Shown one piece after another: positions 8,481 through 15,774 of a stretch of DNA of 64,000 bases. Under the pieces are notes generated by a model that had not been told where the DNA came from, made no database searches, and saw nothing but the letters and a program-made list of their open reading frames with translations. The position numbers and the translations under genes are program-made. This stretch comes from Gillisia sp. GTDB lineage: Bacteria; Bacteroidota; Bacteroidia; Flavobacteriales; Flavobacteriaceae. Within the stretch, counting starts at the first letter, position 1. Every line of letters starts with the position of its first letter. The stretch is from positions 62,001 through 126,000 of the forward strand of contig JAGXIL010000039.1 in NCBI GenBank assembly GCA_024635655.1, written 5' to 3'.

Positions 8481-8522
8481 TTACGTATCCTGTGACTTGC
8501 ACATATACATCTTACACCACAT
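8481..8522 (-). CDS. Cys/Met-rich leader peptide upstream of sulfite reductase
   Basis: ATG at 8522, stop TAA at 8481, encoding MWCKMYMCKSQDT: 13 residues with three Met, two Cys and one Trp. It lies in the 167-base gap between cysN and the sulfite reductase gene and is followed by an AAAGGCCTTT palindrome and a 12-bp hairpin. The MxMC pattern is shared with two longer leader ORFs upstream of metY. Such composition is typical of ribosome-stalling attenuation peptides, here for cysteine and methionine. Function is inferred; it is too short for homology. Confidence 0.5.
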   Translation of the reverse strand: MWCKMYMCKSQDT

Positions 8523-8544
8523 ATTTTTTTGTTGTCCTTCATTT

Positions 8545-9789
8545 CTACTGAATAAATCCTACTCCTGCAGTAGTATTGGTTTGGGAATCAATGAGAATAA
8601 ATCTTCCGTTTTCCTTATTCTTATTGTAACTGTCGGCAAAAACCGGCTTGCTCAGTTTTAAGGTCACGCTGCCAATCTCATTGAGTTTTAAGGAAGATGC
8701 ATCCCCGGCAGGTTGGAAATTTGTTGCAATATGTGCGTTGATCTTATCGATTTTAGCAAGTACTCCATTGGTATTATGCTGAAGCAAATACTTATTCCCC
8801 GGCAGTAATGGTTTTCCATCCATCCAGCAAATAGTGGCGTTTACTTCTTTGGTTGCTTCCGGCACTTCGCCTGTTTTCACCAACATATCCCCTCGTGCTA
8901 CATTAATATCATCGGTAAGGGTGATTGTTACTGAAGATCCTGCCGGAGCTTCATCAAATTGTTCCTCAAAAAAACAGATCTCTTTTATAGTAGAAGTAGT
9001 TAAAGAAGGTAACACCGTTACCTCATCCCCTACCTTAAAACTACTGGCGGTCACCTTTCCCGCATAACCACGGTAGTCATGAAACTCATTTGTTTTAGGC
9101 CGAATTACGGTTTGTACAGAAAAACGTGCCTGGGAGGTTTCCTGAAGGTTTTCAGTTTTTATATTTTCCAGGTGTTCCAACACTGAAGGGCCTTCAAACC
9201 ATTTCATAGCCGTAGACCTTTCGGCAATATTTTCTCCCCATAAAGCACTTACCGGAATAAAAGTGAGCCGCTGTTCCTTAAAATTGCTGTCTTGCTGCAG
9301 CTTAGTAAAGTCGCTTACGATCTCATTAAAAACCTCTTCAGAATAATTTACCAGGTCCATCTTGTTTACAGCTACAACAACTTCTTTGATCCGAAGCAGA
9401 TTATTGATGAAAAAGTGACGATAGGTTTGCTCGATCACACCTTTGCGGGCATCAACCAGAATAATGGAAGCCTCGGAAGTAGAAGCGCCGGTAACCATAT
9501 TGCGGGTGTATTCCACATGCCCGGGAGTATCGGCAATGATGTAGCTTTTCTTTTGGGTTGAAAAATAAATATGCGCCACGTCAATAGTGATCCCCTGCTC
9601 CCGCTCTGCCACCAGCCCATCTGTCGCCAGGGAAAAATCCAGGTAATCCAGGCCTTTTTTGCGGCTGCTCTTCTCAATGGCCTCAATTTTATCTGAAGTA
9701 AGGGACCGGGTATCGTAAAGCAATCTCCCTATCAAAGTGCTCTTCCCATCATCTACACTACCCGCCGTTGCTATTTTTAAAACTTCCAT
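8545..9789 (-). CDS. cysN: Sulfate adenylyltransferase, GTP-binding subunit
   Basis: GTPase that drives the activation of sulfate to adenosine phosphosulfate (APS) by CysD. The 414-residue product carries the P-loop GSVDDGKSTLIGRLL (from residue 10), ADTPGHVEYTRNM, and NKMDLV (about 142), followed by two EF-Tu-like beta barrels. It stops where the APS-kinase (CysC) domain would begin in NodQ-type fusions. It follows cysD after a 276-base spacer full of repeats, and precedes the sulfite reductase leader. Confidence 0.93.
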   Translation of the reverse strand: MEVLKIATAGSVDDGKSTLIGRLLYDTRSLTSDKIEAIEKSSRKKGLDYLDFSLATDGLVAEREQGITIDVAHIYFSTQKKSYIIADTPGHVEYTRNMVTGASTSEASIILVDARKGVIEQTYRHFFINNLLRIKEVVVAVNKMDLVNYSEEVFNEIVSDFTKLQQDSNFKEQRLTFIPVSALWGENIAERSTAMKWFEGPSVLEHLENIKTENLQETSQARFSVQTVIRPKTNEFHDYRGYAGKVTASSFKVGDEVTVLPSLTTSTIKEICFFEEQFDEAPAGSSVTITLTDDINVARGDMLVKTGEVPEATKEVNATICWMDGKPLLPGNKYLLQHNTNGVLAKIDKINAHIATNFQPAGDASSLKLNEIGSVTLKLSKPVFADSYNKNKENGRFILIDSQTNTTAGVGFIQ

Positions 9790-9827
9790 TTTATTATTAT
9801 TTTTTATTCTAATAGTGGCTGAAAAAT

Positions 9828-10060
9828 GTTAGCCACGAATGCACGAATGTTTTCCTATTGCTTCGCTTCTCCTGAAAAAAAAATTGGCCACGAATGCACG
9901 AATATTTTTTTTCTTTTTGTCTTTAATCATTTCCCAAATCCTTCAGTTTCCTTTACTCCTTCAATTTTTTCACTTTCCACTTTCCACTGCCCTCTGTCCA
10001 CTTTCCTCTCTCCTCTTTCCACTTTTTGGATTTGGAATTTGGTGCTTGGAATTTGGTGCT
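9828..10060. repeat. Intergenic repeats between cysD and cysN
   Basis: Holds two copies of a GCCACGAATGCACGAAT element (about 9830-9846 and 9887-9903), a pyrimidine run built on CCACTTT/CCTCTTT (about 9968-10025) and two tandem copies of GGAATTTGGTGCTTG (about 10034-10063). The first and second kinds recur at 17188, 17529, 51068, 55033 and 61036. No gene is seen in this spacer even though it splits cysD from cysN. Confidence 0.7.
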
Positions 10061-10065
10061 TGATT

Positions 10066-10965
10066 TCAAAAATACCCCTGCTGCTTCCTCGTCTCCATCG
10101 CGGCTTCAGATCTTTTATCGTCTATTCTCGCCCCACGTTCTGAAATGGAAGAACCCCTTATTTCCTGAATGATCTTTTCGATAGTATCTGCTTCCGAAGC
10201 TACTGCAGCAGTACAGGTCATATCCCCAACCGTGCGGAATCTCACTTTCCGCTTTTGAATGCGCTCATCATCTTCCCGGTAAACATGTTCAGAGGCAGAC
10301 CAGATGAGGCCGTCGCGGTCAAAAATCTCACGCTCGTGGGAAAAATATATGGAAGGGATCTCAACTCTTTCAGCAGCGATATAACTCCACACATCCAGCT
10401 CTGTCCAGTTCGAGATAGGGAATACCCGAACATTCTGACCCAGGTGGATCCTTCCGTTTAGCATATCAAAAACCTCCGGCCGCTGATTCTTCTCATCCCA
10501 TTCCCCAAAATCATTTCGCACCGAAAAGATCCGCTCTTTTGCCCTGGCTTTTTCTTCATCCCGTCTCGCCCCGCCAATACAAGCGTCAAATTTAAATTCC
10601 TCTATTGCATCCAGCAGTGTAGTAGTTTGTAATCCGTTTCTGCTGGAGTATTTTCCTTTTTCTTCAATGGCTTTTCCATTATCTATATCATCCTGCACAT
10701 TCCGCACGATGAGCTGTAGCCCTAACTCCTTAACAAGCCTGTCCCGAAATTCAATGGTTTCCGGAAAATTATGCCCGGTGTCTATATGCAGCAACGGAAA
10801 GGGAATTCGGGATGGATAAAAAGCCTTTTGCGCCAGCCGAACTAGAGTAATCGAATCCTTCCCTCCGGAAAAAAGCAGCACCGGATTCTCAAATTGCGCT
10901 ACTACTTCCCGAAAAATATATATGGCTTCGCTTTCCAGCGGATTTTGTTTCAAAACAGGTTTCAT
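10066..10965 (-). CDS. cysD: Sulfate adenylyltransferase, catalytic subunit
   Basis: Forms APS from ATP and sulfate with CysN. The 299-residue product has the PP-loop SGGKDSITLVRLA (about residue 30), HIDTGHNFPE and the GARRDEEKARAKERIFS stretch of the family, and ends in EAAMETRKQQGYF as usual for CysD. I chose the ATG at 10965 (MKPVLKQNPLESEAI); an open frame extends 117 bases upstream but that part overlaps cysH and does not resemble CysD. It follows cysH by 10 bases. Confidence 0.93.
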   Translation of the reverse strand: MKPVLKQNPLESEAIYIFREVVAQFENPVLLFSGGKDSITLVRLAQKAFYPSRIPFPLLHIDTGHNFPETIEFRDRLVKELGLQLIVRNVQDDIDNGKAIEEKGKYSSRNGLQTTTLLDAIEEFKFDACIGGARRDEEKARAKERIFSVRNDFGEWDEKNQRPEVFDMLNGRIHLGQNVRVFPISNWTELDVWSYIAAERVEIPSIYFSHEREIFDRDGLIWSASEHVYREDDERIQKRKVRFRTVGDMTCTAAVASEADTIEKIIQEIRGSSISERGARIDDKRSEAAMETRKQQGYF

Positions 10966-10975
10966 GTAATGGTTT

Positions 10976-11605
10976 TTATGCGTGTAATCCACACTCGCGG
11001 TTGGACAATACTTTTGTGGGGTCAAAATATTCAAACTCATTGGGAAGGTTGTGTTCTTTATTATAGGCATCCAACTCTTCATCGCTCCAATAGTACAGCG
11101 GACTCACTTTTAAAATTCCGTCTTTACTGTAACTCAGGATCCCAATACTGTCTCTGAAAGAGGTTTGTCCCACTCGTAAATTGGTGAACCAAACATCAGG
11201 TTCATGCTCCTTCATTGCCCTTTGGAAAGGCTCCAACTTTACCTGCCTGGTGAATTCCTCATGCAGGGGATCTTCCACACTGGGAACTCCACCAAAAATT
11301 GCGTCTCTATAAGCTGCAGTTTCGGTGGGCGTGTAAAGTTTTACCTTGAGGCTGAGCAAATTTATAACCTGCCTCGCATGCAGGTAAGTTTGAGGAGTAT
11401 TATAACCGGTGTCACACCAGACCACTTTAATAGAAGGATCAATTTGGGAGCAGGCATGAAGAATAGATGCCTCATACGGCCGAAAGTTAGTAGTTACCAC
11501 AGGATTCTTGCTGTTATCGATCACCCACTGTATCACCTCTGCCGGTGGAATTCCCCTCAATTGCTTATTAAGCCTTTTCAGCTCTTTTTCATTAAATCTT
11601 TTCAT
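10976..11605 (-). CDS. cysH: Phosphoadenylyl-sulfate (PAPS) reductase family, CysH
   Basis: Reduces activated sulfate to sulfite. The 209-residue product has the adenylyl-binding region VVWCDTGYNTPQTY and FTNLRVGQTSFRDS, and ends in NRECGLHA, the redox-active ECGLH motif. The paired cysteines (CC...CxxC) that bind the 4Fe-4S cluster of APS reductases are absent: the matching place reads RQVKLEPFQ and the tail has one Cys. By family rule this predicts PAPS as substrate, yet no APS kinase is encoded in the cluster. Start at 11605 (MKRFNEKELK) chosen over an upstream start that would run into the DUF2061 gene. Confidence 0.88.
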   Translation of the reverse strand: MKRFNEKELKRLNKQLRGIPPAEVIQWVIDNSKNPVVTTNFRPYEASILHACSQIDPSIKVVWCDTGYNTPQTYLHARQVINLLSLKVKLYTPTETAAYRDAIFGGVPSVEDPLHEEFTRQVKLEPFQRAMKEHEPDVWFTNLRVGQTSFRDSIGILSYSKDGILKVSPLYYWSDEELDAYNKEHNLPNEFEYFDPTKVLSNRECGLHA

Positions 11606-11607
11606 AA

Positions 11608-11859
11608 CTATTGCTTTCCAAAATTGATCTTGTTCCATATTCTTTCGTGACCTACGTAAAGTGCCATTTTAGTGATGAGTTCTACAGATCCAATTGCCAG
11701 TGCGGTTTGTATTTCCCCGGTAAGTAACCATGAGATCCCAATGGTATCCAAAGTTCCTATAATTCGCCAGCTTATGGCTTTTACCACACTGCGTATTGGT
11801 TTATCTGAAGCCTGTGCCTCATTTAATGTTTCTTTAGCCTGGGTATTGAACAAGATCAT
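11608..11859 (-). CDS. DUF2061 small membrane protein of the cys operon
   Basis: Product of 83 residues with two likely membrane segments (IIGTLDTIGISWLLTG and ALAIGSVELITKMALYVGH) and the family ending GHERIWNKINFGK, matching DUF2061. It is the first gene after the cys promoter and lies 2 bases before the cysH start, so it is co-transcribed with sulfate assimilation. Its job is unknown; a place in sulfate or sulfite passage across the membrane is only a guess from position. Confidence 0.85.
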   Translation of the reverse strand: MILFNTQAKETLNEAQASDKPIRSVVKAISWRIIGTLDTIGISWLLTGEIQTALAIGSVELITKMALYVGHERIWNKINFGKQ

Positions 11860-11870
11860 CTTTAATTCTA

Positions 11871-11886
11871 TTAACCTATCGGGTAA
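11871..11886. promoter_or_regulatory. Candidate Rrf2 operator at the cys operon start
   Basis: TTAACC-TATC-GGGTAA is an imperfect inverted repeat (5 of 6 positions) placed directly after the -7 element of the cys promoter, over or just after the expected transcription start. A repressor bound here would block the operon, and an Rrf2 gene is the upstream neighbour. The link to that regulator is inference. Confidence 0.4.
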
Positions 11887-11897
11887 CTATGTTATTA

Positions 11898-11927
11898 CAA
11901 ATATAAACTTCAATTTTAGAGGACCAA
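11898..11927 (-). promoter_or_regulatory. Promoter of the DUF2061-cysHDN operon
   Basis: On the minus strand TTG (11927-11925) is followed by 19 bases and TATATTTG (11905-11898), a complete match to the Bacteroidota consensus. The expected start of transcription is about 11890, some 30 bases before the DUF2061 ATG. Confidence 0.7.
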
Positions 11928-11950
11928 GCTTTTTGCTGCTCAATTAATAT

Positions 11951-12382
11951 TTATTTTTTATCAGGGCTGGTTTTGAAAGCCAGATCGGCAAGGGTATTCT
12001 CACCCAGGATCTTTAAGGTGCTGTCTCTTACCTGAATCATTAGTGCGTGAACAGAACAAGTTGCCTCATCTGGACAGTCTTCACACTTCTCATAATAATT
12101 CAAACTTACACAAGGCAGCATAGCAATAGGGCCTTCCAAAATACGAATGATATACATCATCTTGATCTCCGAGGGATCTTTAATGAGATAAAATCCTCCT
12201 CCCTTTCCTTTTTTGGAACCCAGGTAACCAGATTTTCTCAACGCTACCAGGATACTTTCCAGGAATTTTAGAGATATATTCTCGCTGATGGCAATTTCTG
12301 CCGTTTGCACCGGTTTTCCTTTGGATTGTCTTGCAATATAAGTCAGGGCTTTAATGCCGTATTTTGTCTTTTTAGAAAGCAT
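11951..12382 (-). CDS. Rrf2 family transcriptional regulator (CymR/IscR-like)
   Basis: DNA-binding repressor of the Rrf2 family; the best-known members sense cysteine synthesis (CymR) or Fe-S clusters (IscR). The 143-residue product has the winged-helix start LSKKTKYGIKALTYIA, the beta-wing KGKGGGFYL, and a later cysteine group (LPCVSLNYYEKCEDC, then ATC) compatible with cluster or thiol sensing. It lies between the metZ end and the cys operon promoter on the same strand, so it is well placed to control sulfate assimilation. Confidence 0.88.
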   Translation of the reverse strand: MLSKKTKYGIKALTYIARQSKGKPVQTAEIAISENISLKFLESILVALRKSGYLGSKKGKGGGFYLIKDPSEIKMMYIIRILEGPIAMLPCVSLNYYEKCEDCPDEATCSVHALMIQVRDSTLKILGENTLADLAFKTSPDKK

Positions 12383-12455
12383 AATGCGAATATAATAATA
12401 TATGCCTTCCCAACCTTTCCTAATAAATCAAATAACGTCCGGGCCTTTCCTCTTC

Positions 12456-13625
12456 TTAAGAATTCAAAGCCTGATGTAAATCTTTAATAATGTCCTCTAC
12501 GTGCTCCAGCCCAACTGATATTCTTACCAGTCCCGCCGTAATTCCTACTTCCAAACGTTCTTCCTCACTTAGTTTGCTATGTGTGGTAGAAGCCGGATGC
12601 GTTACAATGGTCCTGGTATCTCCAAGATTTGCCGATCTTGAACACAGCTGCACCTTATCTATAAAATTCCTCCCCGCTTCAATTCCCCCTTTAATCTCGA
12701 AAGAAATAATGTTGCCTCCAAGTTTCATTTGCTTTTTAGCGATCTCGTATTGCGGATGCGACTTCAAAAACGGATACTTCACCTTTTGCGCCTGCTGCTC
12801 CCCTTCCAGAAATTGTGCAACTTTCATTGCATTTTCACAATGCCGGTCAAGCCTAACAGCAAGAGTCTCTAAACTTTTTGAAAGGATCCAGGCATTAAAG
12901 GGTGATAATGCCGGACCTGTATTTCTGGAAAAAAGGTAGATCTCCCGTATCAATTCTGCTTTTCCAACTGTGACTCCGCCAAGTACCCTGCCCTGCCCGT
13001 CTATGAGTTTTGTAGCCGAATGTATGACCAGGTCGGCTCCAAATTGTATGGGATTCTGCAAATAAGGCGTGGCAAAACAATTGTCAATGATCAGGATGAG
13101 CTTGTGCTTGCTTGCGATCTTTCCCAGCAGTTCCAGGTCGAGGATATCAACTCCGGGATTGGTGGGTGATTCCGCAAAGATCACTTTGGTTTCAGGTTTA
13201 ATTAGGGATTCGATCTGGTCTACCTCATTAATATTAAAATAGCTGTGGGTAATATTCCACTTCGGAAAATATTTGGTAAACAAACTATGCGTAGAACCAA
13301 ATACCGACCTGGCTGAAACAATATGATCCCCACTGTTCAAAAGCGCCGCAAGCGTTGAAAATACAGCCGACATTCCCGTGGCAAAGGCATAACCGGTTTC
13401 TGCGCCTTCCATTTTTGCGATCTTACCGGCGAATTCAGTAGTGTTGGGATTTGAGAATCTGCTGTAGATATTCCGCTCTTTTTCCTCGGAAAAGGAAGCC
13501 CTCATATCTTCGGCATCTTCAAATACATAACTGGAAGTTAAGTACAGGGGTGCTGAATGCTCCAGGTACTGTGTACGCTCCATTTGTTCCCTTATCGCTA
13601 TTGTCTCTATATGTTCGCTGCTCAT
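12456..13625 (-). CDS. metZ: O-succinyl/O-acetyl-homoserine sulfhydrylase (MetZ-like, PLP)
   Basis: PLP enzyme of the Cys/Met metabolism family that couples an acylhomoserine to sulfide or cysteine. The product (389 residues from the ATG at 13625, MSSEHIETIAIREQ) has SPTNPGVDILDLE, the PLP lysine in HSATKLIDGQGRVLGG and FSNPNTTEFAGKIA. The DGQGR motif after the lysine is typical of the MetZ branch. An upstream in-frame TTG start at 13643 exists but is less likely. It is the last gene of the metY-metX-hom-metZ operon. A cystathionine gamma-synthase or gamma-lyase role cannot be excluded from sequence. Confidence 0.85.
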   Translation of the reverse strand: MSSEHIETIAIREQMERTQYLEHSAPLYLTSSYVFEDAEDMRASFSEEKERNIYSRFSNPNTTEFAGKIAKMEGAETGYAFATGMSAVFSTLAALLNSGDHIVSARSVFGSTHSLFTKYFPKWNITHSYFNINEVDQIESLIKPETKVIFAESPTNPGVDILDLELLGKIASKHKLILIIDNCFATPYLQNPIQFGADLVIHSATKLIDGQGRVLGGVTVGKAELIREIYLFSRNTGPALSPFNAWILSKSLETLAVRLDRHCENAMKVAQFLEGEQQAQKVKYPFLKSHPQYEIAKKQMKLGGNIISFEIKGGIEAGRNFIDKVQLCSRSANLGDTRTIVTHPASTTHSKLSEEERLEVGITAGLVRISVGLEHVEDIIKDLHQALNS

Positions 13626-13644
13626 TTTTCTATTTTTCCGCAAG

Positions 13645-14718
13645 TTAATTCAACTTTTCCGAAAGTTTTAGTATATCTGAAAGTACTCCTCTTGCTGTAA
13701 CTGCTGCTCCTGCCCCGGCACCTTGGATCACCAAAGGCCGCGACCCATAGGATTCAGTATATATTTCGAATGAGGCATCGGCATGCTGAAGGCTTCCGAA
13801 AGGCGAAGTTTTCTTTTCCTTTACCAGTTTCACTTCCAGATTTCCACCGGCTACTTCCAGTTCGCCAATGTGCCTTATTACTTCATCCTGCTTTAGATCA
13901 TTTCTTAAGGCTTCAAAATCTTCGTTAAGATCGGCAAGATTATCCTTAAAATCCTGCCGGCTGCTGCTTCCATTCAAATGCACCGGTACCAGGTCCTGGA
14001 TCTTTATCTCGTGCAATTCCTTTTTCAAATTCAACTCCCTCGCAAGGATCAACAATTTTCGCGCAACATCCTTTCCTGACAGATCTACCCGGGGATCCGG
14101 TTCGGTAAATCCCTTTTCTCCGGCTTCGGTAATTACACTGTCAATGCTCTTGTTTCCTTCAGAAAAAGTATTAAAGATGTAGCTCAGGGATCCGGAGAAC
14201 ACCCCTCTTACTTTTGTTACTTTCTCTCCCGCTGTGTACAGGCTTTTCAAAGTCTCCACCACGGGCAGCCCCGCCCCCACATTGGTCTCATATAAAAAAT
14301 GCCTTCCGTGAACCAGCAATTCCTCCCGCAGGGTATCATAAAATTCTGATGATAGGGTGTTGGCAACTTTATTGGCTGCAACTATATGAAACCCGTTTTG
14401 AATAAGCAGTCCGTAATTGTGCACCAGCTCCTCGCTTGCCGTGGCATCTACTGCAATCAGGTTTTCATAATCGTTTTTCTTCACATAATCTATAATATCC
14501 TGAAGCTTATACGGCACCCCAAAATCTTTAAAATTTGCTTCCCAGGAGGTGTCGATCCCCTTTTGCTCAAAAAAAGCTGTTGTAGAATTAAGCACTACCG
14601 GTAAATTTATCTCCAGCTCCCTTGCAAGTTCAGGTTTGTTTTTAAGCTTCAGCACCTGATCGACGAGGGTGCTACCTACATTACCTACTCCAAAGAGCAC
14701 TATGTTTATCCTTTTCAT
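13645..14718 (-). CDS. hom: Homoserine dehydrogenase
   Basis: Reduces aspartate semialdehyde to homoserine. The 357-residue product starts MKRINIVLFGVGNVGSTL (NAD(P) fold) and has VAANKVANTL, GAGLPVVETLKSLYTAGEKV (in pieces GAGLPVVETL) and the family core FSGSLSYIFNTFSEG, plus EPDPRVDLSGKDVARKLLIL (pieces). There is no aspartokinase or ACT domain, unlike ThrA, so the enzyme should be dedicated to this pathway. Its start overlaps the end of metX by 38 bases, which suggests translational coupling. Confidence 0.92.
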   Translation of the reverse strand: MKRINIVLFGVGNVGSTLVDQVLKLKNKPELARELEINLPVVLNSTTAFFEQKGIDTSWEANFKDFGVPYKLQDIIDYVKKNDYENLIAVDATASEELVHNYGLLIQNGFHIVAANKVANTLSSEFYDTLREELLVHGRHFLYETNVGAGLPVVETLKSLYTAGEKVTKVRGVFSGSLSYIFNTFSEGNKSIDSVITEAGEKGFTEPDPRVDLSGKDVARKLLILARELNLKKELHEIKIQDLVPVHLNGSSSRQDFKDNLADLNEDFEALRNDLKQDEVIRHIGELEVAGGNLEVKLVKEKKTSPFGSLQHADASFEIYTESYGSRPLVIQGAGAGAAVTARGVLSDILKLSEKLN

Positions 14719-15694
14719 TTAGGGTTGTATTTATTTTAAAAATTGGTTGTAAAAAGCGTTCCAGCTGGCTGTTCTCTATTAAAAAAGCATCGTGGCCATG
14801 AATAGATTTGATCTCATTGATGCTGATATTATTTTTGATCAGTGAAAGATTGACATAGGTTTCCCAGTTTTCTTCCGGAAGGTAAAAAAGGTCTGAATTC
14901 ACGGTTATTATATGAATTCCGCCTTCAATTTTTGCAGCTGCACTCAGGTGATCACCTGTTCCGTTACTTATATCGGTGGTGGTGAGCAAATGGTTCATCA
15001 ACTTATAGGAGGCGAGTTGAAATCTTTTCTCCAGGCTGCGCCCGTGATGCTCCAGCCAGCCTTCCACATCCCAGCTGCCGGAAATATCTTTGCCGGTATT
15101 CCCAAACTTGGCCTCCAAAGACTGCGGACTCCTGTAGAAAGTCATCGCGTGCATACGTGCATCCTTAAGAGGTTCTTCAGAGTTGTTAAGGATCTGGCCC
15201 TGCACTTTGCAAAGTGCCCGTAACCATTGGGTAGCTTTATAATCTGTAGCGATAGGAATAATATGATGAAAAAGACCGGGATGTAAAGCCGCCAGCTCCC
15301 AAAGCAAAGCCCCGCCAATAGACCCTCCAATCCCGGCATACAACTTTTTTATCTGAAGCTTATCTATAGCCTCAAGATAAATTCTGGCAATATCACGTAA
15401 AGTAAATTCCCTATAATTATCCAGCAAATTTTCAGGATCTCCATCAAATCCATTCCCCGGCATATTAAAAGCCAGGACAGTATATTTGGTGGTGTCAATA
15501 ATTTTCCTCTCGCCTACCACGGCATTCCACCAGCCGGTTATTCCGGTTATTTCTGAATTTCCACTTAGGGCATGGTTAACAAGAACCACCGGGGCCTCAC
15601 CTAAATCCGGCCCAAAGACCTCGTAGGTAAACCTGATGTCCTGCACCGTTCCCGCAGTATTTTCAAAATTTGGAACTTTTATTTTCTTAAGCAT
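14681..15694 (-). CDS. metX: Homoserine O-acetyltransferase (alpha/beta hydrolase fold)
   Basis: Activates homoserine for sulfhydrylation. The 337-residue product has NHALSGNSEITG near the N-terminus, the nucleophile elbow GGSIGGALLWELA (about residue 140; most homologues read GGSMGG), and the C-terminal catalytic histidine in SIHGHDAFLIE; the Asp is in VNSDLFYLPEE. It follows metY after an 80-base spacer that contains an 8-bp GC-rich hairpin. Acetyl versus succinyl donor was not settled from residues. Confidence 0.9.
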   Translation of the reverse strand: MLKKIKVPNFENTAGTVQDIRFTYEVFGPDLGEAPVVLVNHALSGNSEITGITGWWNAVVGERKIIDTTKYTVLAFNMPGNGFDGDPENLLDNYREFTLRDIARIYLEAIDKLQIKKLYAGIGGSIGGALLWELAALHPGLFHHIIPIATDYKATQWLRALCKVQGQILNNSEEPLKDARMHAMTFYRSPQSLEAKFGNTGKDISGSWDVEGWLEHHGRSLEKRFQLASYKLMNHLLTTTDISNGTGDHLSAAAKIEGGIHIITVNSDLFYLPEENWETYVNLSLIKNNISINEIKSIHGHDAFLIENSQLERFLQPIFKINTTLNEKDKHSALWSR

Positions 15695-15727
15695 AATTAT
15701 TATTTATATAACGAAAGCAGTAAAAGG

Positions 15728-15759
15728 GAGGCAGAGAACAATTAAAAACTCTGCCTGCC
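15728..15759 (-). terminator. Intercistronic hairpin between metY and metX
   Basis: AGGCAGAG and CTCTGCCT pair across a 12-base AT-rich loop, followed on the minus strand by CCCTTTTAC. It may be a weak or partial terminator, or a processing stem, that lowers metX relative to metY. No leader ORF was found here. Confidence 0.4.
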
Positions 15760-15774
15760 TACATTGACCAACTC

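Noticed and set aside
10966..11082. Upstream extension of cysD
   Set aside because: It overlaps the cysH coding end and does not resemble CysD; the ATG at 10965 gives the normal length.
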